In this document: positions 1-7,938 of the stretch, one piece after another | How positions within the stretch are numbered: the first letter of the stretch is position 1 | Layout of the letters: the number at the start of each line of letters is the position of its first letter | Origin: Streptomyces sp. 3214.6 | GTDB lineage: Bacteria; Actinomycetota; Actinomycetes; Streptomycetales; Streptomycetaceae | Assembly: GCF_900129855.1 (NCBI RefSeq) | Contig: NZ_LT670819.1 | Coordinates: forward strand, 806,001-870,000 | Direction of reading: 5' to 3' | DNA: 64,000 nucleotides | Made by a program: the position numbers and the translations under genes | The notes under the pieces: model-generated | What the model was told of the DNA's origin: nothing | What the model saw: the letters and a program-made list of their open reading frames with translations, nothing else | Database searches by the model: none

Positions 1-369
1 GGTTGCGACGACGCTCCGGCCTTCCTGGTGGGCATGGACACTCCGCAGCTGACCGTGGACCTCCTCGCCGAGGCCGGACGCGACGGCTGCGACGCCTGGT
101 TCGGGCCGGCCGCCGACGGCGGATTCTGGGGTCTCGGGTTCGCCGATCCGGGACGGGCGGGGACTCTGGTGCGAGGCGTGCCGATGTCCACGGACCGCAC
201 GGGCGCCGTCCAGCGCGGCCGGCTCGCCGAGGCGCGGCTCGTCATCCGTGATCTTCCGATGCTGCGGGACGTGGACACCGCCGCGGACGCCGCGGAGGTC
301 GCCGCGTGCTGCCCGCCCGGCTCCGGTTTCCGTGCCGTCCTGAACTCGCTCGCGGAGACCGCCCGATGA
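1..369 (+). CDS. DUF2064 / TIGR04282-type glycosyltransferase-like protein (3' part)
   Basis: The reading frame is open from base 1, so this is the C-terminal ~122 residues of a longer protein. It opens with a DAPAFLVGMDTPQL stretch followed by DAWFGPAADGGFWGLG, the conserved nucleotide-sugar-transferase-like core of the DUF2064 (TIGR04282) family. The family is GT-A-fold and of poorly defined substrate. In actinobacteria it often sits beside a methyltransferase and a membrane glycosyltransferase, as here. Its stop overlaps the next start (ATGA), so the three genes form one translationally coupled operon. The start lies outside the window. Family call fairly sure, function not. Confidence 0.75.
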   Translation, partial: GCDDAPAFLVGMDTPQLTVDLLAEAGRDGCDAWFGPAADGGFWGLGFADPGRAGTLVRGVPMSTDRTGAVQRGRLAEARLVIRDLPMLRDVDTAADAAEVAACCPPGSGFRAVLNSLAETAR

Positions 370-1223
370 GCCGCGCCGCGAGCGGTGGGCAGCCCGCCCT
401 CGCCGAGCGGGCGGAGACGACCGCGCCCCCGCGGTCGCCGCACCCGGCGCTTCCGTCGGCCTGGCCACCGGCCGCGACGCGCCCCGCCGACGACCTGGTC
501 GCCGTGGAGCCCGGGACACCGTGGGCGGACGACCCCTACGCCCGCGCGCTGCGCGTCGGCCACGGCCCGCTGTTCCTGCGCCGCCTGTCGGATCCTGATC
601 GTCCCGGGCAGGGGGAGCTCCTGCCGCTGGACGTGGAGCGCTGGTGTGCCGCCGCCGATGCCGTCGACCTGGCCGTACTGCGCCGCTGCACCGGCCCGGT
701 CATGGACGTCGGCTGCGGCCCCGGACGGCTCGTGGCCGAGCTGGCCGCCCGGGGCATGCCGGCGCTGGGCGTGGACCTCAGCCCGGCCGCCGTGTCCCGT
801 ACCCGGCGCCGAGGCGGCTCCGCTGTGCGGCGGTCCGTCTTCGCCCGCCTGCCCAGGGAGGGGCGGTGGACCACGCTGCTCCTCATGGACGGCAACATCG
901 GCATCGGCGGTGATCCCGTCGCCCTGCTCACCCGGCTGCACCGGCTCGCCGCGCCCGGCGGACGCCTGCTCGCCGAGGCCGCCCCCGACGACGTCGACGA
1001 ACGCCTCACCGTCCGCGTGGAGGACGGCCACGGCCGCCACGGCCGCCCCTTTCCCTGGGCCCGCGTCGGCGTCACCGCGCTGCTGCGCGCCTCGGACGCG
1101 GCCGGCTGGATCCTCACCGGGCGGTGGACGGCCGACAGCCGCCCCTTCGTCGAACTGCACCGCCCGAAGCCGCCGTACGACGCCCCGGATCCCACTGCAC
1201 CCGGAGGGCCCGCCCCCGCATGA
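366..1223 (+). CDS. class I SAM-dependent methyltransferase
   Basis: A 285-residue protein. The SAM-binding motif I is visible as VMDVGCGPGRLVAELA at about residues 117-132, followed by a typical acidic motif in GVDLSPAAV. The ~80-residue N-terminal extension is proline- and arginine-rich and looks disordered. The ATG at 366 was chosen because it overlaps the upstream TGA and removes a non-conserved leader; the downstream gene again overlaps by ATGA. The substrate cannot be read from sequence. Context between two glycosyltransferase-like genes suggests cell-envelope or secondary glycolipid metabolism, which is inference. Confidence 0.8.
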   Translation: MSRAASGGQPALAERAETTAPPRSPHPALPSAWPPAATRPADDLVAVEPGTPWADDPYARALRVGHGPLFLRRLSDPDRPGQGELLPLDVERWCAAADAVDLAVLRRCTGPVMDVGCGPGRLVAELAARGMPALGVDLSPAAVSRTRRRGGSAVRRSVFARLPREGRWTTLLLMDGNIGIGGDPVALLTRLHRLAAPGGRLLAEAAPDDVDERLTVRVEDGHGRHGRPFPWARVGVTALLRASDAAGWILTGRWTADSRPFVELHRPKPPYDAPDPTAPGGPAPA

Positions 1224-2680
1224 GCGACACCACTCTCCCCCGCGGCCGGGGCCAGGAGAAACCCCGAGCCTCCTCCGTCCCGGATCCCGGCGATCCCCTC
1301 GCGTCGAAGAGCCGGCGCGCGCCCCTCGCCGTCGCCGTCACCACCGTCCTGCTCGCCGCGCTCACCGCCGCCGTGGTCGACACCCTTCGCACCGGCGACA
1401 ACGAGACCGACCCCGGCCGGGTGCTGGCCGGTTACGCCGTCGCCTGGACGCTGTTCGCCGCCGCGGCGTGGACCGTGCGCAGAGTGCCGGCACGCGCCGC
1501 GGTCGTGCTGGTGCTGGCGGGCTCGGCCGCCGTCGCCGTGGCCGCACTGGCCACCCCGCCCCGCACCAGCAACGACATGTTCCGCTACGCCTGGGACGGA
1601 CGTGTGCAGGCCGCGGGCATCTCCCCGTACGCCCACCCACCGGCCGCGCCCGAGCTGAAGCATCTGCGCGACCCCTGGCTGTTCCCCACCGAACGGCCCT
1701 GCGAGGGCTGGGGCCTGACCCACACCAAGGACGACCTGTGCGTCCGTATCAACCGGCCGGGCGTTCCCACCATCTACCCGCCCGTCGCCGAGGGCTGGTA
1801 CCTCGCCGTCCACGTCCTCTCCCCGGCGGACAGCCGCCACAAGCCGCTCCAGATCGGGGGCGCGGTGCTGGCGTTCGGCACCACGCTCGCCCTGCTCGCC
1901 GTACTGCGCCGGCGCGGCGACCCGCAACGGGCCCCCGCGCGGGCAGCCCTGTGGGCGTGGTGCCCCGCCGTCCCCTTCGAAGCGGTCAACGACGCGCATA
2001 TCGACACCCTCGGCGTTCTGCTCACCGTCCTCGCGCTCGGCACGGCCACCGCCGGCGCCCGCCGGGGCGCGCTCCTCGGCGCCGCCGTCGCCGTGAAACT
2101 GCTGCCCGTCCTGGCGCTGCCCGGCGCCCTGGCCGGGCAGCGCGGCCCGAAGCGGATCGCGGGCGTGGTCACGGCCGTGCTCGGCGCGGTCGCGCTCGCC
2201 TACCTGCCGTATGTCGCCGCGTCAGGCGTCGGCGTACTCGGCTACCTGCCCGGCTACCTCCAGGAGGAAGGCTACGAATCCGGACACGTACGCCGCTTCG
2301 CCCTGCTGCGCCTGCTGCTGCCGGACACCGCCGCGGGCGTGGCCGTGATGATCCTGCTCGCGCTGACCGCCCTGTACGTGTGGTGGCGCGGTGATCCCGC
2401 CCGGCCCTGGTCCGGCGCCCTGCTGCTCACCGGCACGGCACTGCTCCTCGTCTCGCCCAGCTACCCCTGGTACTCCCTGCTCCTGGTCGCGCTGGTCGCC
2501 CTCGACGGCCGCTGGGAGTGGCTGACCGTCACCATGGCCGGCACCGTTCTCTACCTCGCCGCCCGCATACTGCCCGGCTTCCCTCTCCAGGCCTGGGCCT
2601 ACGGCGCCGCGGCCGTGGCGGTCGCGCTCGGCGCCTGTCTGCGGAGCGCCCGGGGTGACCGGCACGAGGTCCTGAGCTGA
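1220..2680 (+). CDS. polytopic membrane glycosyltransferase, DUF2029/GT87-like
   Basis: A 486-residue integral membrane protein with about ten or more hydrophobic segments, the first near residues 33-52. An extracytoplasmic loop after the second or third segment contains NDMFRYAWDGRVQAAG, resembling the acidic loop of polyprenol-phosphate-sugar-dependent mannosyltransferases (GT-C fold, GT87/DUF2029). Such enzymes transfer a hexose from a lipid-phosphate donor on the outer face of the membrane. It starts at the ATG overlapping the upstream stop and closes the operon. Donor and acceptor are unknown. Confidence 0.75.
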   Translation: MSDTTLPRGRGQEKPRASSVPDPGDPLASKSRRAPLAVAVTTVLLAALTAAVVDTLRTGDNETDPGRVLAGYAVAWTLFAAAAWTVRRVPARAAVVLVLAGSAAVAVAALATPPRTSNDMFRYAWDGRVQAAGISPYAHPPAAPELKHLRDPWLFPTERPCEGWGLTHTKDDLCVRINRPGVPTIYPPVAEGWYLAVHVLSPADSRHKPLQIGGAVLAFGTTLALLAVLRRRGDPQRAPARAALWAWCPAVPFEAVNDAHIDTLGVLLTVLALGTATAGARRGALLGAAVAVKLLPVLALPGALAGQRGPKRIAGVVTAVLGAVALAYLPYVAASGVGVLGYLPGYLQEEGYESGHVRRFALLRLLLPDTAAGVAVMILLALTALYVWWRGDPARPWSGALLLTGTALLLVSPSYPWYSLLLVALVALDGRWEWLTVTMAGTVLYLAARILPGFPLQAWAYGAAAVAVALGACLRSARGDRHEVLS

Positions 2681-2683
2681 GGC

Positions 2684-2723
2684 CGGTGCCCGCCTCGGCA
2701 AGCCGGCGGGTGGGTGGGCACCG
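2684..2723. terminator. candidate bidirectional terminator hairpin
   Basis: CGGTGCCC at 2684-2691 pairs with GGGCACCG at 2716-2723, between two convergent genes. The loop is long and there is no T-run, so this is a weak call. Confidence 0.35.
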
Positions 2724-2769
2724 CGGTCAAGCCCCGACAGGCTTCGCCGGCGCTCCGTGGGGCAGCCCC

Positions 2770-3783
2770 TCAAGCGCTCGAGCGGATGACCAGGCGTGTG
2801 GGCAGGATCAGCGGAGTGGGGTCCTGTCCGTCGATGAGCGACACGAGCATGCGCGCCATCTCCCGCCCGAGGGCCGCTATGGGCTGATGAACGGTGGTCA
2901 GCGGCGGATCCGCGACCTGGGCGACGGTCAGGTCGTCAAAGCCGATCACGGCGACGTCGTCGGGAACCGTCCGGCCGGCCGCACGCAGCGTGCGCAGCGC
3001 CCCCGCCCCCATGTTGTCGTTGGCGGCGAACACTCCGTCCAGGTTCGGGTGGTCGGCCAGCAGCGCGGCCATGGCGGCGGCTCCGCTGGGCTCGGTGAAG
3101 TCCCCCTCCTGCGGCGGGACCGGTTCAAGGCCGGCTGCCAACATGGCGTCCCGATAGCCGCGGTACCGGGCGCGCCCGGCCTCGGTGTCCAGGCGCCCGC
3201 AGATCGCGGCCGTGCGAGTCCTGCCGCGTGAGATCAGGTACTCGGTCGCCTCCCGCGCGCCGCCGACGTTGTCGACGTCCACGTACCACCGGGGAGCCGG
3301 GCCGACGGGGCGCCCTCCGAACACGACCGGCAACTGCGTCTCCTCGGCCATGCCGGCCAGCGGATCGTCCTCGCGCAGCGCCATCAGCATGACGCCGTCT
3401 GCGCCCCTGGACCGAAAGAGCTCCTGCACCCGCTTGCGACCCCGGTCGGAAGCGGCCAGGCACAGCATCAGATGCAGGTCGGCCTCCTCCAGGGCGGCCG
3501 ACGCCCCCACGATCACCTGGGCGAAGAACGGATCCGCGAAGATCGAGGGATCCTCTCCCGAAATGACCAGGGCGGCCGCTCCCGTCTGGCGGGTGGCCAG
3601 AGCGCGGGCGGTCGGGTTGGGCACATAGCCGAGTTGTCGCACGGCCCGTTCGACCGCCTCTCGCTTGGCACGGCTGACGTGCGGGGCGTTGTTGAGGGCG
3701 CGGGAGGCCACGGAGCGGGAGACGCCGGCGAGTTCGGCCACCTCGTCCAGTGTCGAGTGCCTACGCGGCGCATCTTCTGCCAT
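2770..3783 (-). CDS. LacI-family repressor, CebR-like
   Basis: A 337-residue LacI-family regulator. The N-terminal helix-turn-helix reads TLDEVAELAGVSRSVASRAL (about residues 10-29) with hinge SRAKREAVERAVRQLGYVPN. A periplasmic-binding-like effector domain runs to the end, including GADGVMLMAL and IGFDDLTVAQ. Start chosen at the ATG preceding AEDAPRRHS, which gives the normal family length; the longer frame upstream is intergenic. It is divergent from a GH6 cellulase, and the shared region carries CebR-type boxes plus a related palindrome near its own start. It therefore likely represses both genes and is released by a cello- or other oligosaccharide. The identity of the effector is inference. 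Confidence 0.85.
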   Translation of the reverse strand: MAEDAPRRHSTLDEVAELAGVSRSVASRALNNAPHVSRAKREAVERAVRQLGYVPNPTARALATRQTGAAALVISGEDPSIFADPFFAQVIVGASAALEEADLHLMLCLAASDRGRKRVQELFRSRGADGVMLMALREDDPLAGMAEETQLPVVFGGRPVGPAPRWYVDVDNVGGAREATEYLISRGRTRTAAICGRLDTEAGRARYRGYRDAMLAAGLEPVPPQEGDFTEPSGAAAMAALLADHPNLDGVFAANDNMGAGALRTLRAAGRTVPDDVAVIGFDDLTVAQVADPPLTTVHQPIAALGREMARMLVSLIDGQDPTPLILPTRLVIRSSA

Positions 3784-3843
3784 GAGCCATGGACCCTTCC
3801 GTGTCAGGCCGGACGCGAAGCGTCCCATCCCGGCCGCTGCGGA

Positions 3844-3859
3844 CTGGAAGCGCTTCCAG
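3844..3859. promoter_or_regulatory. LacI-family operator, probable autoregulatory site
   Basis: A perfect 16-bp palindrome, CTGGAAGCGCTTCCAG, lies about 60 bp upstream of the repressor start. The GGAAGCGCTTCC core is the typical central-CG LacI-family site and differs from the CebR boxes at 3997 and 4012 only in the outer bases. Position suggests autoregulation. Confidence 0.65.
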
Positions 3860-3996
3860 ATCCAGCCCGACTTTAGAACATGTGGAGTCGTTTCCCGCCG
3901 CGCGCGGCGCGATTGACGCGATCTCACGTCAACTCTTGACACCTCTCTCAGCCCGCCACACGATACCGACCACACCCCAAAGGCCTTCGGTGCCCT

Positions 3997-4025
3997 TGGG
4001 AGCGCTTCCAGTGGGAGCGCTCCCA
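3997..4025. promoter_or_regulatory. two CebR-type boxes upstream of the GH6 cellulase
   Basis: TGGGAGCGCTTCCA (3997-4010, one mismatch) is followed after one base by TGGGAGCGCTCCCA (4012-4025). The second is a perfect palindrome identical to the published Streptomyces CebR consensus. They lie about 90-115 bp upstream of the cellulase ATG, suggesting cooperative repression relieved by cello-oligosaccharides. Confidence 0.8.
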
Positions 4026-4111
4026 AGCTTCGCTGGCCGCGCTTCCTCAGCGCGTCGCATGCTCGGGACGAGGGCATGCGACGCATCCCTGCCAGGAAAA
4101 CGAGGTACCTC

Positions 4112-5077
4112 ATGCGCCGCAGACTCCGCGCCCTCGCGACAGCGCTCTTGGCCCTGCCGCTGGCGCTCGCCGCCGCACCTTCCGCCCACGCGGCCGACCC
4201 CACCACCATGACCACCGGGTTCTATGTGGACCCCGACTCCAGCGCGAACCGGTGGGTCGCCGCCAACCCCGGCGACGGCCGGGCACCGGCGATCAACGCA
4301 TCCATCGCCAAGACCCCGACGGCCCGCTGGTTCGGCTCGTGGAGCGGCACCATCGGCACCGCCACCGGCGCGTACGCGGGGGCGGCGGACCGCTCGGACA
4401 AACTGCCTCTCCTGGTCGCCTACAACATCTACAACCGCGACTACTGCGGCGGCCACTCCGCCGGCGGGGCCGCTTCGCCGTCCGCCTACGCCAACTGGAT
4501 CGCACAGTTCGCCGGCGGCATCGCCAACCGCCCGGCCGTCGTGCTCCTCGAACCGGACTCCCTCGGGGATTACGGCTGCATGACGCAGGCCCAGATAACC
4601 GAACGGCAGGGCATGCTCAGCGGGGCCCTCACCCAGTTCAACCGCCAGTCCCCCAACACCTGGGTCTACCTCGACGCCGGCAACCCCGGCTGGGCCGGCG
4701 CCGCGACCATGGCCCAGCGCCTCCACAACGCCGGCCTCCGACAGGCCCACGGTTTCTCGCTCAACATCTCCAACTACTTCACCACGGCCGAGAACACCGC
4801 CTACGGCAACGCCGTCAACAGCGAACTCAGCGCCCGCTACGGCTACACCAAGCCGTTCGTCGTGGACACCAGCCGCAACGGCAACGGTTCAAACGGCCAG
4901 TGGTGCAACCCCTCCGGCCGCCGCATCGGCACCCCCAGCCGGCTGGGCGGTGGCGCCGAGATGCTCTTGTGGATCAAGGTGCCAGGTGAGTCCGACGGCA
5001 ACTGCGGCGTCGGAAACGGCTCCTCGGCCGGGCAGTTCCTCCCCGAGGCCGCCTACAAGATGATCTACGGCTACTGA
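4112..5077 (+). CDS. secreted GH6 endoglucanase (cellulase)
   Basis: A 321-residue secreted enzyme. It has a Sec-type signal peptide (about residues 1-27, ending SAHA-ADP) and then a single GH6 catalytic domain. Catalytic acid motif LLEPDSLGDYGC places the proton donor at about Asp149. The second GH6 acidic signature, KVPGESDGNCG, has its Asp near 295. No carbohydrate-binding module is present, so it is a short single-domain form. GAGG-like RBS at 4101-4105 supports the ATG at 4112. Two CebR boxes upstream imply induction by cellulose breakdown products. It would cleave internal beta-1,4 bonds of cellulose outside the cell. Confidence 0.9.
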   Translation: MRRRLRALATALLALPLALAAAPSAHAADPTTMTTGFYVDPDSSANRWVAANPGDGRAPAINASIAKTPTARWFGSWSGTIGTATGAYAGAADRSDKLPLLVAYNIYNRDYCGGHSAGGAASPSAYANWIAQFAGGIANRPAVVLLEPDSLGDYGCMTQAQITERQGMLSGALTQFNRQSPNTWVYLDAGNPGWAGAATMAQRLHNAGLRQAHGFSLNISNYFTTAENTAYGNAVNSELSARYGYTKPFVVDTSRNGNGSNGQWCNPSGRRIGTPSRLGGGAEMLLWIKVPGESDGNCGVGNGSSAGQFLPEAAYKMIYGY

Positions 5078-5140
5078 TTCGCGACAAGGTCGCCGACGGC
5101 AACCAGTCCCTGCTGCCGCGCAGCGGGGTTCTCCAGAGTT

Positions 5141-5185
5141 CGATGACAAGGAGCGGCGGCGGCCAGCCGTCGCTCCTTGTCATCG
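5141..5185. terminator. strong terminator hairpin after the GH6 gene
   Basis: A 15-bp perfect stem (CGATGACAAGGAGCG at 5141-5155 with its complement at 5171-5185) and a GC-rich loop, 64 bp after the cellulase stop. There is no T-run, as is common in Streptomyces. Confidence 0.75.
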
Positions 5186-5247
5186 AGTCCCACCCCCTGG
5201 CACCGCAGGACGCGGTTTCGACGAGCGCCACGACTTTCACCCGTTTA

Positions 5248-5272
5248 GGGTAAATATGACCCATATTCACCC
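5248..5272. promoter_or_regulatory. 25-bp inverted repeat in the metalloprotease promoter region
   Basis: GGGTAAATATG (5248-5258), spacer ACC, CATATTCACCC (5262-5272): 11-bp arms with one mismatch. It sits 5 bp before the GGAGGG ribosome site of the next gene, in a locally AT-rich patch. Position is typical of a repressor operator overlapping promoter or start. An extra TTTCACCC half-site lies at 5234-5241. Confidence 0.55.
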
Positions 5273-5289
5273 GAATCGGAGGGTTAGTT

Positions 5290-6174
5290 GTGGCCACGAA
5301 CAACAATCACAGCCATGTGGCAGTGGCCGACAGCCGTCGAGCCGAAGCGCTCGCCGCCACGACATCGCCGTTCAAGATCGTGGTCCGCTTCCTCGGCGGG
5401 CTGAGCAGCAGCCAGGAGAAGGCATTCACCGCAGCCGCCGACCGCTGGGTGCGCGTCATCGTGGGCGACCTGCCTTCTGTGGTGATCGACGGCGAGGTCA
5501 TCGACGATCTCCTGATCCTTGCTCAGGGGCGCTCGATCGACGGCCCGGGCGGCATCCTGGGACAGGCGGGCCCCACCCACGTCCGACCTCCGTCGGCCGG
5601 CAGCGCAGCCTTTCTCCCCGCCAAGGGCATCATGTCCTTCGACACGGCCGACCTGGAGCAGATGGAGCAGGACGGCACGCTGAACGACGTCATCACCCAC
5701 GAGATGGGCCATACGCTGGGCCTCGGCAGCGAATGGAACGACAAAGGCCTGCTTGCGGACGCCGGCACCTCGAATCCGACGTTCCTCGGGCGCGCCGCCA
5801 TGGACGAGTACCGTGCGCTGCGCGGCGAGGGCACCCTGCAACCGGTACCGGTCCAGAACCTCGGCGGTCCCGGAACAGCGGATTCGCACTGGCGGGAGAC
5901 CGTCTTCGGCAACGAGTTGATGTCCCCGTTCATTGCGGGCCCGGGCAACCCCATGAGTCGTATGACGGTGGCGAGCCTCGGCGACCTGGGCTACGAGGTG
6001 GACCTTGAGGCTGCTGAGCCGTACCAGTTGCCGGACCTGCACGCACTGGCCGCAGAGGGTGTGCTCGTGGCTCACACCGCACCGATCGACGTCGGCATGA
6101 TGCTGCCGGTCATTCCGGTCGCTCTGCCGCCCGAGAGTCTGCAGGTCTCGGGCACCGAGACGTCGGTGCCATGA
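5290..6174 (+). CDS. leishmanolysin-like (M8) zinc metalloprotease
   Basis: A 294-residue protein with HEMGHTLGLG at about residues 138-147, the HExxHxxG zinc motif of gluzincin/metzincin proteases. As in leishmanolysins, the third ligand appears to lie far downstream, in the ADSHWRETVFGNELMSP segment, and the Met of ELMSP matches the Met-turn. Leishmanolysins are usually secreted or membrane anchored, but no signal peptide is visible here. The N-terminus (MATNNNHSHVAVADS) is hydrophilic. The GTG start has GGAGGG at 5278-5283. It overlaps the next gene by ATGA. The substrate is unknown. Confidence 0.75.
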   Translation: MATNNNHSHVAVADSRRAEALAATTSPFKIVVRFLGGLSSSQEKAFTAAADRWVRVIVGDLPSVVIDGEVIDDLLILAQGRSIDGPGGILGQAGPTHVRPPSAGSAAFLPAKGIMSFDTADLEQMEQDGTLNDVITHEMGHTLGLGSEWNDKGLLADAGTSNPTFLGRAAMDEYRALRGEGTLQPVPVQNLGGPGTADSHWRETVFGNELMSPFIAGPGNPMSRMTVASLGDLGYEVDLEAAEPYQLPDLHALAAEGVLVAHTAPIDVGMMLPVIPVALPPESLQVSGTETSVP

Positions 6175-6509
6175 CGGACAGGGACCATCGTCCCGGAGCC
6201 GAGCGGAACACACGGCCGGAGCCGGGAGTGGTCCTTCGTCCGGAGGTGTTCGTCCTCGGTGACGAGGCGTTGGTCCCCGAAAGCAACATGGTCCGGCCCG
6301 CCCCCACCCGCTTCACCCACGAGTTGGTGGTCGATGAGCCCTTCCACTTCGACGGTCCCGAACGTGGTCGTGTCCCCGACGGTCAACTCCCGGCGGGGAC
6401 ACGGGTGGTGGTGCTTGCTGCCGGTGACGACCACTGCCGTGTCGCCGACGCCGAGGGCCTGTGCGTCGACGTGCGGCGGACGAGTCTGCGCAAGCTGACC
6501 GACGCCTGA
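6171..6509 (+). CDS. hypothetical protein coupled to the M8 protease
   Basis: A 112-residue soluble protein I do not recognise. Its ATG overlaps the protease stop, so the two are translationally coupled and probably work together. The sequence is rich in charged residues and beta-prone segments such as PAGTRVVVLAAGDDHCRVADA near the C-terminus, which resembles an SH3-like strand pattern. It has no signal peptide, membrane segment or catalytic motif. It could be a partner, chaperone or inhibitor of the protease; that is inference only from the coupling. Confidence 0.6.
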   Translation: MTDRDHRPGAERNTRPEPGVVLRPEVFVLGDEALVPESNMVRPAPTRFTHELVVDEPFHFDGPERGRVPDGQLPAGTRVVVLAAGDDHCRVADAEGLCVDVRRTSLRKLTDA

Positions 6510-6605
6510 CGTGGTCCCGCCGCGATGACTTGTCCGCGGGCGTGCCGGACGGGCTCCGGGGCCGGGCGGGTCGGGAACCGGTCCGGCCGCGGAGTCTCGT
6601 GCCGA

Positions 6606-7892
6606 TCAGGTGAGGGCGCAGGCGGTGCCGTTGAGGGTGAACGAGGTGGGCGTGGCGGTGTCGCCGGTGTGGGCGGCCTGGAAGCCGATGTCGATGGAGG
6701 CGCCGGGGGCGATCGTGGCGTTGTGGGAGGCGTTCCTGGCCGTCACCCGGCCGGAGGCGGGCGAGTAGTCGGCGTTCCAGCCGGAGGTGACGGTCTGGCC
6801 GTCGGGCAGGGTGAAGGCCAGCGACCAGCCGTCGATCGCGGTGGCGCCGGTGTTGGTGATGGTGATGTTCGAGGTCAGGCCGGTGTTCCAGGCGCTGACG
6901 GTGGTGGTGACCCGGCAGGTCGACGTGCCCGGCGACGGGTTGGAGGTCGTGAACTGTGTGAAGAACTTCCAGACCTCTTGCGGCAGCCAGGTCCTGGAGC
7001 CGCTGTCACCGGGGGCTCCGTCCTGCGGAGCGGCGATGTGTCCTTCGTCGAACGCGGCCCAGGCGACCGGATGCCCGGCCGAGCAGCCCGAGTAGGTGGT
7101 GATTCGGTGCGTCAGGCTGCCCTGCGCCGGCTCCGGCGGGTTCTGGGGGGTGCAGCCGTTGTTCCTGACGAACCTGTCCCGCATCGCCCGTCCGCCGGAG
7201 ATGGCGAGGACGCTGTCCCTGAGGCCGTGCACTCCGAGGTAGGCGATGGGCTGGGTGCCGCCGCTGCATCCGCTGAGCTGTCCGCCGCTCTGGACGGCGA
7301 CCGCGCGGAAGACCGTGGCCCGGGAACAGGCGAGGGCGTACGACATGGCGGCGCCGTAGCTGAATCCCAGGGCGAAGCGCTGTGTGGTGTCGACGCACAG
7401 GTCCGCCTCGATCCGCCTGATCATGTCGTCGACGAGGGTGACGTCCTCCCCGCCGGAGTTGGCCCAGCCGTTGTTGAGGCCCTGGGGTGCGACGAAGATG
7501 GCGCTGTTGTTGGCCAGTCGCTGGAGGCCGTAGTAGGCCCAGGTGCCCGTTTCCACGGTGCGGCCCGTGGCGACGTCGGTGGAGGTGCCGCCCAGCCAGT
7601 GGAGCCCGAGGACCAGCCGGTAGGGGCGGCTCCGGTCGTAGCCGTCCGGGATCCGCAGGATGAAGCTCCGGTTCTTGCCGCTGCTCTGGATCGTGTGCGT
7701 ACCGCTCGTGAGAGTGGGTGTCTTGCCGCATCCGGGGCTCGCGGCCGCTGGGCGGACGGATGCGGCTGCCGTGCGGGAGGCCGCGAGCTGGGTGTTCTCG
7801 CCCTGGTCGCGCCCCAGTGCCGTGCCGCCCATGCTCAGGACGACCAGCACCGCGACCATGGCGGGCCATAAGAGGGATCTTGTCCTTTTCAT
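6606..7892 (-). CDS. secreted feruloyl/acetyl esterase-like hydrolase (CE1 / PHB-depolymerase type) with CBM2
   Basis: A secreted protein of about 428 residues. The signal peptide is at about 1-28 and the alpha/beta-hydrolase domain at about 55-310. The nucleophile motif is GFSYG (Ser near 178), the acid probably in HGLRDSVL and the His in DEGHIAA, as in CE1 feruloyl esterases and PHB-depolymerase-like esterases. A CBM2 cellulose-binding module occupies about 325-428 (CRVTTTVSAWNTG to the end). The second ATG is better spaced from GGGAG; the first is at 7895. Codon 8 is a rare TTA (7869-7871), implying bldA-dependent translation. It is the third gene of a minus-strand hemicellulase operon and probably removes feruloyl or acetyl esters from plant xylan. 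Confidence 0.85.
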   Translation of the reverse strand: MKRTRSLLWPAMVAVLVVLSMGGTALGRDQGENTQLAASRTAAASVRPAAASPGCGKTPTLTSGTHTIQSSGKNRSFILRIPDGYDRSRPYRLVLGLHWLGGTSTDVATGRTVETGTWAYYGLQRLANNSAIFVAPQGLNNGWANSGGEDVTLVDDMIRRIEADLCVDTTQRFALGFSYGAAMSYALACSRATVFRAVAVQSGGQLSGCSGGTQPIAYLGVHGLRDSVLAISGGRAMRDRFVRNNGCTPQNPPEPAQGSLTHRITTYSGCSAGHPVAWAAFDEGHIAAPQDGAPGDSGSRTWLPQEVWKFFTQFTTSNPSPGTSTCRVTTTVSAWNTGLTSNITITNTGATAIDGWSLAFTLPDGQTVTSGWNADYSPASGRVTARNASHNATIAPGASIDIGFQAAHTGDTATPTSFTLNGTACALT

Positions 7893-7938
7893 CATGCAAC
7901 TCCCGTGTGTGGGCCGCGAGATGTGACTCGCCGCCGGG

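Noticed and set aside
385..2394. A 669-residue plus-strand frame over the first operon
   Set aside because: Arg/Pro-rich out-of-frame translation of the methyltransferase and membrane glycosyltransferase, typical high-GC shadow.
6525..7871. A long plus-strand frame opposite the esterase gene
   Set aside because: Gly/Val/Arg-rich antisense of a clearly recognised CE1-CBM2 protein; no independent similarity or ribosome site.
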